Source: Elusimicrobiota bacterium (lineage in GTDB: Bacteria > Elusimicrobiota > Elusimicrobia > FEN-1173). Taken from it: a DNA stretch of 64,000 bases. The stretch spans positions 2,232,001 to 2,296,000 of the forward strand of contig JADJJR010000001.1 of assembly GCA_016706425.1 (NCBI GenBank), in the 5' to 3' direction. Position 1 is the first letter of the stretch. Each line of letters begins with the position of its first letter. Shown piece by piece: positions 27,052-35,431 of the stretch. A program made the translations under genes and the position numbers. The notes under the pieces were generated by a model. The model saw only the letters and a program-made list of their open reading frames with translations, was not told the DNA's origin and did no database searches.

Positions 27052-27828
27052 ATGAAAAAATCCCACGCGCTCTTCCTTCTGGCGGCGCCGCTGCTGATCG
27101 CCTGCCCCAAGGTTCCGGTCACGAACCGGATGTCTTTCAACATCGTGCCCGAGTCGGAAGAGATGACCCTGGGCCTTCAATCCTACCAGCAAATCCTTAA
27201 GACGGCCAAGCTCTCCACGAACACGGCGGCGGTCGCGATGGTCCGGCGCGTGGGCGAACGGATCGCCAAAGTCTCCGACCGGCCGGACTTCGCCTGGGAG
27301 TACAACCTGATTGAGAACCCCAAAACCCCCAACGCTTTTTGCTTGCCCGGCGGCAAAGTGGCCGTTTATTCGGGCATTTTGCCCATCACCCAATCGGAGG
27401 CCGGATTGGCCGTCGTCCTCGGCCACGAAATCGCCCACGCCATCGCCAAACACGGGGCGGAACGCATGAGCCAGGGCCTGCTGCTGTCCCTGGGCCAGGA
27501 GTCCCTGTCCATCGCCATGCGCAACAAACCGGCCCAAACCCAGGCGCTCGCCATGCAGGCCTTCGGCCTCGGCGCCACCGTCGGCGCCGTTTTGCCCTTC
27601 GGCCGAAAACAGGAATCGGAAGCCGACCGCATCGGTCTGATCTACATGGCCAAGGCCGGCTACGACCCCCGGGAAGCCGTGGCCTTTTGGCGACGCATGG
27701 ACGCGGCGTCCCAGGGCGGCGCGCCCCCCGAATTCCTTTCCACCCACCCCCACCACGACACGCGGGTGACCAACCTCCAAAAGTGGATGGCCGACGCCGT
27801 CGCGGTCTACAACGCCAACAAAAACTAG
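27052..27828 (+). CDS. M48-family metalloprotease, putative periplasmic lipoprotein
   Basis: 258 residues. The signal peptide ends in a lipobox (MKKSHALFLLAAPLLIAC), so the mature protein should be lipid-anchored at Cys18. GHEIAHAIAKHG is the zinc-binding HExxH, and ESEADRIGLIYMAKAGYDP supplies the third ligand, as in LoiP/BepA-like M48C proteases that act in outer-membrane protein quality control. It lacks the TPR domain of BepA. It is divergent from the DedA gene and its stop codon shares the palindrome CTAG (27825-27828) with the stop of gpmA on the opposite strand. Confidence 0.9.
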   Translation: MKKSHALFLLAAPLLIACPKVPVTNRMSFNIVPESEEMTLGLQSYQQILKTAKLSTNTAAVAMVRRVGERIAKVSDRPDFAWEYNLIENPKTPNAFCLPGGKVAVYSGILPITQSEAGLAVVLGHEIAHAIAKHGAERMSQGLLLSLGQESLSIAMRNKPAQTQALAMQAFGLGATVGAVLPFGRKQESEADRIGLIYMAKAGYDPREAVAFWRRMDAASQGGAPPEFLSTHPHHDTRVTNLQKWMADAVAVYNANKN

Positions 27829-28463
27829 TTCAAAATCTTTTTCGACACGACGTGCCCGCGGTCGTCGATTTCGTAAACGATCGGCACGCCCGTGTCGAGG
27901 TTCAATTCCAGGACCTGCTCCTTCGTGAGCTTGTCCAGATCCATCACGATGGAGCGCAGGCTGTTTCCGTGGGCCGCCACCAACACGGTTTCGCCCTTCT
28001 TCACGTGCGGGAGGATGTCGCTGTAGAAGTAAGGCAGGGTCCGGGCGGCCGTGTCCTTGAGGCTTTCGGCGATGCCCTCGGGGTTCATGTCCGTCTTGTC
28101 GGTCGGGGGAGGCACGTCGTAACTGCGCCGCCATATTTTCACCTGCTCGTCGCCGTACTTCCGCGCCGTTTCCTTTTTATCGAGCCCCTGAAGGGCCCCG
28201 TAGTGACGCTCGTTGAGAGCCTTGTCCTTAATGACCGGCACGTTTTTTTGCTGGGTGACCTCGAGGATCAAGCCCAGCGTGCGCTGGGCGCGCTGCAGGA
28301 CCGAGGCAAAGGCCCGGGTGAATTGGTAACCCTTTAGATGCTCCCCCGCGCGGCGCGCCTCGCTTTCGCCCTGGGGCGTCAGGGGCACGTCGACCCACCC
28401 CGTGAACCGGTTCTCCAGGTTCCATTGCGACTGCCCGTGGCGCACCAAAATCAATGTTCCCAT
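27825..28463 (-). CDS. gpmA: 2,3-bisphosphoglycerate-dependent phosphoglycerate mutase
   Basis: 212 residues from ATG 28461-28463 with a GAGGAG ribosome site. This glycolytic enzyme interconverts 3- and 2-phosphoglycerate. LILVRHGQSQWNLENRFTGW contains the phospho-histidine of the RHG motif; ALNERHYGALQGLDKKE and VLVAAHGNSLRSIVMDL (second catalytic His) complete the active site. The segment KIWRRSYDVPPP is typical of dPGM rather than other histidine phosphatases. It is shorter than E. coli GpmA (about 250) at the C-terminus, as in many bacteria. Confidence 0.93.
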   Translation of the reverse strand: MGTLILVRHGQSQWNLENRFTGWVDVPLTPQGESEARRAGEHLKGYQFTRAFASVLQRAQRTLGLILEVTQQKNVPVIKDKALNERHYGALQGLDKKETARKYGDEQVKIWRRSYDVPPPTDKTDMNPEGIAESLKDTAARTLPYFYSDILPHVKKGETVLVAAHGNSLRSIVMDLDKLTKEQVLELNLDTGVPIVYEIDDRGHVVSKKILN

Positions 28464-28513
28464 GTTTCTTCTCCTCGGTTGGGTTTGGAAAACCGTCATT
28501 ATACGAAGTTCTT

Positions 28514-28522
28514 TGGTAAGAT
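28514..28522 (+). promoter_or_regulatory. Extended -10 promoter of the ECF sigma gene
   Basis: TGG-TAAGAT ends 6 bases before the GTG start at 28529. A GGAAAACC run at about 28487-28494 could be an ECF-type -35. No ribosome site is present, so the transcript should begin at or next to the start codon. Confidence 0.5.
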
Positions 28523-28528
28523 TTTTGC

Positions 28529-29110
28529 GTGGAGAACTTTCCGCCCGATCCCGTGTCCAAGTCTCCGGAGGACTTTGTGGAACTCGTGCGACGCCATTCC
28601 CCGAAAATATTCGGCCTGGCCCTGCGCCTTTGCGGCAATCCCGTCGACGGCGAAGACCTGGCGCAGGAAACGTTTATCGCCGCCTACCGGCGCTTCGACC
28701 AGTTCCGCGGGGACGCCGATTTCGGGTCCTGGGCTTACCGCATCTGCGTGAACCTGTGGAAGAACCGCGTGCGCTACGAAAAACGCCGCGCGTTTTGGAA
28801 GCACATACCGTTTTTCGGCGGCGGCGACCGGGACGACGGCGACCCCAAGCCCTTGGACATCGCCGATCCCCGGGACGTCACCGACGCCCCGGCGGAGGCG
28901 TCGGAACGCCGGCGGTGGGTGCGGGACGCCATCGCCGGCTTGCACCCGGAGGAACGGGCCGCTTTGGTCCTGCGGGAAATGGAAGACAAGTCCTACGAGG
29001 AAATCGCCGAACTTCTCGGGGTGCCGCTCGGCACGGTCAAATCCCGGATCGCCCGGGCGCGGCAAGCGGTCAAAGCGCGGTTGGCTCCTTTTTTGGGTGA
29101 AAAACCATGA
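28529..29110 (+). CDS. ECF-family RNA polymerase sigma factor
   Basis: 193 residues from the GTG at 28529. Sigma region 2 is clear (FGLALRLCGNPVDGEDLAQE, FIAAYRRFDQFRG, FGSWAYRICVNLWKNRVRYE) and region 4 ends the protein (LREMEDKSYEEIAELLGVPL, then GTVKSRIARARQAVK). There is no region 1.1 or 3, as expected for an ECF sigma factor. The next gene overlaps by ATGA and encodes a membrane protein with anti-sigma-like features, so the pair probably senses an envelope signal. The genes they control likely include the envelope protein genes downstream. Confidence 0.93.
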   Translation: MENFPPDPVSKSPEDFVELVRRHSPKIFGLALRLCGNPVDGEDLAQETFIAAYRRFDQFRGDADFGSWAYRICVNLWKNRVRYEKRRAFWKHIPFFGGGDRDDGDPKPLDIADPRDVTDAPAEASERRRWVRDAIAGLHPEERAALVLREMEDKSYEEIAELLGVPLGTVKSRIARARQAVKARLAPFLGEKP

Positions 29111-30213
29111 ACGACATTTCCAACGAACAGCTGTCGGCCTATCTGGACGACGCCCTCTCCCCGGACGATCGCGCGGCCGTTGAAAAGGCCCTGGCGAATT
29201 CCCCGGTCCTTCGAGGGGAATTGGCCGCTTTGAAGCAAACCCAAGCCTGGGTGCGCGCGTTGCCGTCCCCCACGGTGCCGACGGGTTTTGAACAACGCGT
29301 GTTGCGGGTCCTTCAAAGACCCCGCGCCCGGACGAATTGGTGGGTCATCGCCCCCTCGGCCTTCGGCGCCGTGGCCACGGCGGTCTTGATGGTTTTGGTG
29401 ATCCACCAAGAGTCCCCCCGAAGAAAAAACTTCCCCACGCCGTCGTCCACGCCCCCGTCGTCCCTGGGGTTTGCCGATTCCGAGGACCTCCGTTTTGAAA
29501 AAACCCCCAAGCGCATCCTCAAAGAGAAGGCCGAACGCGCGATGGAACCTCCTCGGGAGGAATCCAAGATTCTCGAAAACCGGGTGGGCGCGCGCCGGAC
29601 GGACGTCGAGGCCGAGCGAATCGCTCCCCCGGCCCTCCTCGACGCCGCGGCAGGGAGCGTGGCCCAAGCGAAGGACGATGGGGCACAGTCCACGACCGAA
29701 GGGGTTGCGTTAAGCGGCGGGATCCGGAGGGCGGCGCCCGTGAGCACAAAGGAATTCGGCGCCCGCGCGCGCGGGGGATCCATGAGCGATAAAGACATCG
29801 GCCGGGATCGCGCGGTTTCGGCGGCCCCGAACCTGAAGAAATCGGCTTTCGCGCTTCCGGACATGCGCGGGGACGACAGCGGGGTCGCGGAGTTCCGCGA
29901 AGTGGCCGTGCGTTCGGAAGAGGCCTGGCGCCGGTTGTGGGCCGAACACGCCGCGAACCGCGTCCCGCCCCCGCCCGCGCCTTCCATCGACTTCGCGGAA
30001 TCCATGGTCGTCGGGATCTTCCTCGGCACGCGTCCGTCGGGCGGTTACGCCGTGGACATCCTGTCCGTGGCCCCCGCGGGACCGGGTTGGGTGGTCATTC
30101 ACCGGGAAATCCGGCCGGCCGCGGATTCCATGCCAATCACGGTATTGACCCAGCCTTACCACCTGCGGGTCGTCCCCCGCCGCGACGGCCCTGTCCGGTT
30201 CATTAAAAAGTAA
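29107..30213 (+). CDS. Membrane anti-sigma-like protein fused to a PrcB-like C-terminal domain
   Basis: 368 residues. Residues 1-70 form a short helical cytosolic segment (NEQLSAYLDDALSPDDRAAV) that resembles anti-sigma N-termini but lacks zinc-binding cysteines. A single membrane helix lies at about 78-99. A low-complexity linker to about 255 follows, and the last 110 residues (EFREVAVRSEEAWRRLWAEH, MVVGIFLGTRPSGGYAVDIL, PYHLRVVPRRDGPVRF) match the PrcB C-terminal pattern, with its central G.RP.GGY.V motif. The PrcB domain would be periplasmic. It is translationally coupled to the ECF sigma gene. The domain call is from visible motifs, not a search. Confidence 0.75.
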   Translation: MNDISNEQLSAYLDDALSPDDRAAVEKALANSPVLRGELAALKQTQAWVRALPSPTVPTGFEQRVLRVLQRPRARTNWWVIAPSAFGAVATAVLMVLVIHQESPRRKNFPTPSSTPPSSLGFADSEDLRFEKTPKRILKEKAERAMEPPREESKILENRVGARRTDVEAERIAPPALLDAAAGSVAQAKDDGAQSTTEGVALSGGIRRAAPVSTKEFGARARGGSMSDKDIGRDRAVSAAPNLKKSAFALPDMRGDDSGVAEFREVAVRSEEAWRRLWAEHAANRVPPPPAPSIDFAESMVVGIFLGTRPSGGYAVDILSVAPAGPGWVVIHREIRPAADSMPITVLTQPYHLRVVPRRDGPVRFIKK

Positions 30214-30261
30214 GAACTTTTCCGCGCCCCCGGTGTCCAAAGCCTTATGGACAAAAAGGCC

Positions 30262-30290
30262 TTGATCCGCACCCGTCCTCCCGCTATTCT
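30262..30290 (+). promoter_or_regulatory. Promoter of the tandem envelope-protein genes
   Basis: TTGATC (30262-30267) and TATTCT (30285-30290) are 17 bases apart; the -10 box ends 7 bases before ATG 30298, implying a leaderless mRNA. The promoter lies in the 84-bp gap after the anti-sigma-like gene. Confidence 0.6.
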
Positions 30291-30297
30291 TACGGGA

Positions 30298-32682
30298 ATG
30301 AAACGACTCCCCGCCCTGCTGGGGGCCTGGCTCCTCGCGGCCCCCCTCCTCGCCGCCGAAAAACCGGATCAAGCGCGCCTCCGTTTGCCCTGGGAGGCGC
30401 TGAAAAACGTCCTTCGCATCGACCAGGACCGCGTGCGCTTGAGCGCGGAGGAATTCGACGCTTTGATCAAACGCACCAGCCGCAAGAATCCGCCCGCCCA
30501 CGTGGTGGCGGACGGCGACGTGGTTCTGTCCCGGGCGGAGTTCACGCGCCTCATTCAATCCTTGATCCCGCCGGCGGAACCCGCGGCCACGGTGTTCGCC
30601 CCCAAGGCGGTGTACCGCGGCCGTCTCCTTAAAAACAGCGCCGTGGTGGAAGCGTCCCTCCATGTGGAGGTCCCGGAAAAACCGGCGAAACCCATCGCCT
30701 GGGACGCCTTTCCCGCCCAAGCGGCCTTTCAAACGATTTTCCTCGACGGCAAACCCGCTCTCGCGGCCGTCCGGAACGGACGCCTTTATATCACACTGAC
30801 GGACGCCGGCGCGCACCGGCTGGACCTTCGTTTCACCGTGCCGGTGCCGGACGCGACCGCGGGACAAACCCTGGGCCTCGCCCTGGCGAACACCCCCATC
30901 ACCGAATGGATTTTCGAGGTGCCGGAGCCGAACCTGGACATCGCCGTCCCCGGGGCGCTCCACCGGGAGTTGTCGGCGGCGCCCGGCGGCACGCGGGTGC
31001 GGGCGCTCCTCCCCCCCACGGACTGGGTCAGCATGACCTGGAACCCGCTCGCCCCCGACCGGGCCAAGGGCCCGGCGCAGGTCTACGCCGTCGTCGATCA
31101 TCTTTTGTCCGTCGAAGAAGACGCGGTCCGCGCCACCGTCCACGTCGCCCTGGACGTCCTGCAAAACACGATCAACGAAACGCTCCTCGTCCCCCCGGCG
31201 GGCTTCGCCGTCTTGGACGTGCACGGAGAGGCCGTCAAGGATTGGCAGGAGCGCGCCGACCCCGCCCGGCTGGCCGTGTCCCTTAAATCCGCCCGCAAGG
31301 GACGCGTCGACTTTTTCGTGACCCTGGAACGCGTGCTGCCCGGGGAAAAATCGACCACCACGTACACGGGCCTGACCGTCCTGGGCGCCCAACGCCAGCG
31401 GGGACACCTCGGTGTGGAGTTGAAAAGCGACGTGGAACTGCCCGCCCCGGTCGTCGGCGGACTTGAACCCAAAGACCCTTTCCGCGAGTTGCCGGTCGAT
31501 CTCGTCGCGCGGGGCGACCGCCTGGTCTACGGCTACCAACACCTCGGCGGGCCCCTGTCGCTGGCGCTGACGCTGTCGCGGCACGCCGTCGTCAACGTGC
31601 CCATGACCTTCGTCGATCGGGTGGACGGCACCACGGTGATCCGCCCCGACGGCAAACGCGTCCACCGCGTCGCGCTGTGGGTGCAGAGCTCCGCCCGGCA
31701 GTTCCTGGGCCTGGCCCTGCCGGACCGGGCCGCCCTGTGGAGCGTGTTCGTGGACGGCGCCCCGGTCAAACCCGTGGTCGGCCCCGATAAAAAAACCATG
31801 ATTCCACTCATCCGCTCCGCCGGCGGACGCGCCGGCCTCTTCCCGGTGGAAATCGTGGTTTACGAAGAACGGGCCCGCCTCCCCGCCCTCGGCCGGGAAC
31901 GATTGCGGTTGCCCATGCCGGACGTTCTGGTCAACCGCCTGCAATGGAATGTCGTCGTGCCCCCCGATTGGAACTTCCGGTACCTCGGCAATGATTTTGA
32001 GGACGTGAACCGGCCATCGACCCAAATCACCGGAGCGGCTTTGGGAAAAACGGCCGGTTTAAAATTCAAGAACGAGGCGGGCCCGCGGATTCGCGCTGCG
32101 CTCGCGGACGACAAGGACAACCGCATGGACCGGGCCCGTGAAATCGCTTCGCTCGAGGAAAAATGGGAAGGGGAAGCCGACGGTCTGTCCGCCGCGACCG
32201 AAGAACCCCCGCCGACGGCGGCCCCGGTTGTCGGCGGCGAGTTCGAACAAAGCGCGGGAGTTGCGGGCCTTCCCGCGGGGGCCTTGCCCGTCCGGGTCAA
32301 CGTGCCGGAGACCGGCGTCCGGCTCTCTTTCTCCAAAACCCTTCCCCCCTCGGACGGCCCCCTCGCCCTGCCCCTGTGGCATTGGTCCACCGGGGTGGAG
32401 GCGCTCGCCCGGGGCCTTTTGTTCCTCGGCGCGGTTCTCTTGGTGTTCCGTTTCCGCGCCCCCCTGCGGGCCGGGGAGAAATGGTTCCTTGAAAAAACCA
32501 CCGCCGCGCGCAAGGCCCTGGCCTTCCACCCCACGCCCTTTCAATGGGTCTTTCTCGCCTTGACGGCGGCCCTTGCGACCGCCGTGGTGGCCCGACCTCT
32601 TTTCGCTCTCGCGGTGGGGGCCTACGCCGTCGCCGTCCTCCGCTGGGTCTTGTCCCTCTTTCACACAGGAGACCGTCCATGA
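30298..32682 (+). CDS. Large envelope protein of unknown family, paralogue A
   Basis: 794 residues from ATG 30298; no family recognised. There is a signal peptide (MKRLPALLGAWLLAAPLLAAE), then a charged segment with two copies of an L-S-x-x-E-F motif (VRLSAEEFDALI and VVLSRAEFTRLI), then several hundred residues of beta-rich sequence with regular strand-like spacing, then a Pro/Glu-rich stretch and about three C-terminal hydrophobic segments (about 705-725, 745-765, 770-785). It is a paralogue of the next gene: shared blocks include LDVLQNTIN, AKGPA-VYA, GTRVRA-LP and -MIPL-RS. Topology suggests an inner-membrane C-terminal anchor with a large periplasmic body. It sits downstream of the ECF/anti-sigma pair and may be its target. 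Confidence 0.8.
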   Translation: MKRLPALLGAWLLAAPLLAAEKPDQARLRLPWEALKNVLRIDQDRVRLSAEEFDALIKRTSRKNPPAHVVADGDVVLSRAEFTRLIQSLIPPAEPAATVFAPKAVYRGRLLKNSAVVEASLHVEVPEKPAKPIAWDAFPAQAAFQTIFLDGKPALAAVRNGRLYITLTDAGAHRLDLRFTVPVPDATAGQTLGLALANTPITEWIFEVPEPNLDIAVPGALHRELSAAPGGTRVRALLPPTDWVSMTWNPLAPDRAKGPAQVYAVVDHLLSVEEDAVRATVHVALDVLQNTINETLLVPPAGFAVLDVHGEAVKDWQERADPARLAVSLKSARKGRVDFFVTLERVLPGEKSTTTYTGLTVLGAQRQRGHLGVELKSDVELPAPVVGGLEPKDPFRELPVDLVARGDRLVYGYQHLGGPLSLALTLSRHAVVNVPMTFVDRVDGTTVIRPDGKRVHRVALWVQSSARQFLGLALPDRAALWSVFVDGAPVKPVVGPDKKTMIPLIRSAGGRAGLFPVEIVVYEERARLPALGRERLRLPMPDVLVNRLQWNVVVPPDWNFRYLGNDFEDVNRPSTQITGAALGKTAGLKFKNEAGPRIRAALADDKDNRMDRAREIASLEEKWEGEADGLSAATEEPPPTAAPVVGGEFEQSAGVAGLPAGALPVRVNVPETGVRLSFSKTLPPSDGPLALPLWHWSTGVEALARGLLFLGAVLLVFRFRAPLRAGEKWFLEKTTAARKALAFHPTPFQWVFLALTAALATAVVARPLFALAVGAYAVAVLRWVLSLFHTGDRP

Positions 32683-35162
32683 ACTTGAAAAATTTGTTCC
32701 GGGGCCTGTTGTCGTTGGCGCTCCTCGGGGCTTCCGGGCTCCGCGCGGCGGAAGGGCCCGACGGTCCCCAGGGCGAATTGAGCCTGCCCTGGGGGGCCTT
32801 CGAGAAACTTCTGCGCCTGGACCAGGACGACGTGTTGCTGACCTGGGACGAGTTCCAACGCCTGCTTAAGCAGACCGGCGTGACCGAGACGCCGGCCCAC
32901 GAGGTGCGCGACGGCAAGGTCTCCCTCTCCCGGGAAGAGTTCAAAAAACTGCTCGACCGCATGCGCGCGCCCGCCGGCGAAGGGGCCCGCGCGTTCCTCA
33001 CCAAGGCCGCTTACACCGGCCGCGTCACCCGAAAAGGCGCGACCGTGACGGCCCGTCTGCGCCTTCAAATTTTGAGCGACGGCCCTTCCTACGCGCCCTT
33101 GCGCGTGCCGCTCTTCCAGGGCGGCGTGGCTTTCGAGGACATTTTGATGGACGGGCGGCCCGCCCTCGTGGAATCGGACGGCGGCCAAACCTATGTCACC
33201 GTGCCCAAACCCGGCGAACACGAGATCCAGGCGGTGTTTTCCCTGCCCGCCGCTCTCGACAAGGAACCCTACCGTTTGGACGTCGCCATCCCCGAAACCC
33301 CCATCACGCAAGTCGACCTCTGGTTGGGCGCGCCGAACCTCGACGCGCGGGTCAGCGGCGCCTCGGGGGTCGAAACCCTTCCGAGCGAGGGCGGCACCCG
33401 CGTGCGCGCGAGCTTGCCCCTGACCACCCGGTTGTCGATCGTCTGGAACGCCGTCGAACCCGAACAGGCGAAGGGCCCCGCCAAGGTTTACGCCGCGCCC
33501 CACACCGTGTTGTCCGTTCAGGACGACGCGGTGCGCTCCACCGCGCGGATCGACCTGGACGTCCTGCAAAACACCATCAACAATCTCTCTCTCCAACTTC
33601 CCGAGGGATACACCCTGCTGGACGTGACCGGCGACGCGGTCGGCGAATGGAAACAACGCGGCGCGGACAACCGAACGCTCTTCATCCCCTTTGAGTACGC
33701 GCGGAAAGGCAAATTCAGCGTCACCGTCCGCGTCGAGCGCGCCTTCAAGGACAAGGGCGGGGTCGTCCCCTTTGACGGGTTCCAGGTGCTGGGCGCCGTG
33801 CGGGAGAGCGGCGACCTGTTGATCGAAAAGACCACCAACGGCGAGGTCAAGATCGTCGACACCGCCGGGTTGGTGCGCCTCGACCCGCGCGAAGTGCCGG
33901 GCCCCCTCTCGGCCTTGGGTCAAAACACGTTCCTCGACGCGTTCAAATACGTTCGCCCCCCCTTCCGCCTGGGGCTGGACATCCAACGCCACGAGGAGAT
34001 CGCGGTGGTCTCCTCGGTCATCGACACGGCGAACGCCGTGACCTTGCTCCTCAAAGACGGCAAGTGCGTCACCCACCTGACCCTCTCGGTCAAGAACACG
34101 GCCAAACAGTTTTTGGAGGTTCGCCTGCCCGCGGGCGCGGAGGTCTGGTCGGCCTTCGTGGAGGGACGCCCCGTGAAACCGTCGAAAGCCGCGAACGGCG
34201 CGACCCTGATCCCCTTGAACCGCTCGCGCATCGAGGGCCAGAACCTCGCGGCCTTCGACGTCGAGGTCATGTACTTTCGGAACGCGGGCGCGGGCGGGCC
34301 CGGCGGGCGTCAAGCCCTGACCCTGCCCAACGTCGATTTAAAAATCAGCCAGCTGGTCTGGTCCGTCTACTTGCCCACGGAACGCGACTACGTGTATTTC
34401 GGCGGGACGGTCGACAAAGAAGTCCAGGCCGGCGGCCTGAAACCCCTCGAACAGGTGCTCCGAGGGAACCGGCGCGTCCTGCGCGGACTGGCGGACTCGG
34501 CCGCGTCGTTCCAATCCCTGGGAAAAGTGTCGCGCAGTTCCAGCGATTACGCCTCGCGGAAGGAAATGGCCCGGCAGTCCAAGGTTTACCAGTTCCGCAG
34601 CGATTTCGACGAATCCCAAAACATCAGCGAGGACCTCTACGCCCAGCAAGTGGAGCGCGAATTGAACTTTTTCAGCGACGTCAATCGCCAACAGGTCGCG
34701 GGCGCGTCCGCGCCGGAGGCGGGAACCCTGCCGATCCGCCTCAAGGTGCCCAACGCCGGTCAAATCTTCCGTTTTTCGAAACTGCTCGTGCAGGAAAACG
34801 AGCCGGTGGCGTTGAACGCTTGGAACCTGCACCGGGCGGTGGTGAGCCTCTTGAAGCTGGGCGTCGTTCTGCTTCTTCTGGGCGGTCTCTACCGTCTGGG
34901 GCGGACGGCCCTCCGCCGCCGCGCCGACATCGCCAAGGTCTGGGCGACCTGGAACACGTGGGTGGACCTCCATCCCGCCGCCCTCGGGTGGACGCGAACG
35001 GATTTCGGGCGGGCGGCCCTCCTGTTCACCGCCGGCGCGGGTCTTGTGGTGATGGGAAGCTGGCCTTTCCTCGGCCTCCTGCGCTTTTTCGGCGTGATCG
35101 CCGTGCTGGGCGCGGGGGTCCTGGGGTTCCTGGCCCTGGCGAAAGCGGGGAAATCCCGATGA
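32679..35162 (+). CDS. Large envelope protein of unknown family, paralogue B
   Basis: 827 residues from ATG 32679, which overlaps the previous stop by ATGA. It has the same layout as paralogue A: signal peptide (MNLKNLFRGLLSLALLGASG), paired L-x-x-x-E-F motifs (VLLTWDEFQRLL and VSLSREEFKKLL), a long beta-rich body with LDVLQNTINNLSLQLPEGYT, AKGPAKVYAA and TLIPLNRSR, a charged region around 640-700 (AQQVERELNFFSDV), and C-terminal membrane segments (about 725-745, 780-800, 803-820). No enzymatic motif is visible. Gene duplication followed by divergence is the simplest explanation. It may form a hetero-oligomer with paralogue A. Confidence 0.8.
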   Translation: MNLKNLFRGLLSLALLGASGLRAAEGPDGPQGELSLPWGAFEKLLRLDQDDVLLTWDEFQRLLKQTGVTETPAHEVRDGKVSLSREEFKKLLDRMRAPAGEGARAFLTKAAYTGRVTRKGATVTARLRLQILSDGPSYAPLRVPLFQGGVAFEDILMDGRPALVESDGGQTYVTVPKPGEHEIQAVFSLPAALDKEPYRLDVAIPETPITQVDLWLGAPNLDARVSGASGVETLPSEGGTRVRASLPLTTRLSIVWNAVEPEQAKGPAKVYAAPHTVLSVQDDAVRSTARIDLDVLQNTINNLSLQLPEGYTLLDVTGDAVGEWKQRGADNRTLFIPFEYARKGKFSVTVRVERAFKDKGGVVPFDGFQVLGAVRESGDLLIEKTTNGEVKIVDTAGLVRLDPREVPGPLSALGQNTFLDAFKYVRPPFRLGLDIQRHEEIAVVSSVIDTANAVTLLLKDGKCVTHLTLSVKNTAKQFLEVRLPAGAEVWSAFVEGRPVKPSKAANGATLIPLNRSRIEGQNLAAFDVEVMYFRNAGAGGPGGRQALTLPNVDLKISQLVWSVYLPTERDYVYFGGTVDKEVQAGGLKPLEQVLRGNRRVLRGLADSAASFQSLGKVSRSSSDYASRKEMARQSKVYQFRSDFDESQNISEDLYAQQVERELNFFSDVNRQQVAGASAPEAGTLPIRLKVPNAGQIFRFSKLLVQENEPVALNAWNLHRAVVSLLKLGVVLLLLGGLYRLGRTALRRRADIAKVWATWNTWVDLHPAALGWTRTDFGRAALLFTAGAGLVVMGSWPFLGLLRFFGVIAVLGAGVLGFLALAKAGKSR

Positions 35163-35431
35163 CGTCCCCGGTGGAGCGGATGGTCCAAAAACCTCTCGCG
35201 GAATGGGGTTGGCGGGAGCGCTGGGGCGCGCGGGGCGCCGCGCTGTTGATCGGGTTTTTATCGGTGGAGGTGTTGTTCGCGGCGGCCTGGGTGGTGCGCG
35301 GGCTTCACCGCCCCCCGTCCTTCCTGCTGCACCCTTGGGCGGTTTTTATGGCCGGAGCGACGCTGGCGGCGGTGGAGTGGAAACGCCGGCGTTGTTCAAA
35401 AGCACATGCCGGTGGGCCCACGCCCAGGTGA
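35159..35431 (+). CDS. Small membrane protein downstream of the tandem paralogues
   Basis: A 90-residue reading from ATG 35159, overlapping the previous stop by ATGA. It has two hydrophobic segments (about 27-46, ALLIGFLSVEVLFAAAWVV, and 57-72, WAVFMAGATLAAVE) and basic ends, with no recognised family. Start-stop coupling to paralogue B is the main support. Its last 86 bases overlap the 3' end of the YihY gene on the other strand, a long antisense overlap, so the C-terminus is constrained by both frames. Confidence 0.6.
   Translation: MTSPVERMVQKPLAEWGWRERWGARGAALLIGFLSVEVLFAAAWVVRGLHRPPSFLLHPWAVFMAGATLAAVEWKRRRCSKAHAGGPTPR

Noticed and set aside
29710..32025. A 771-codon minus-strand frame opposite paralogue A
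   Set aside because: Antisense shadow; crosses the anti-sigma gene boundary and has no domain.
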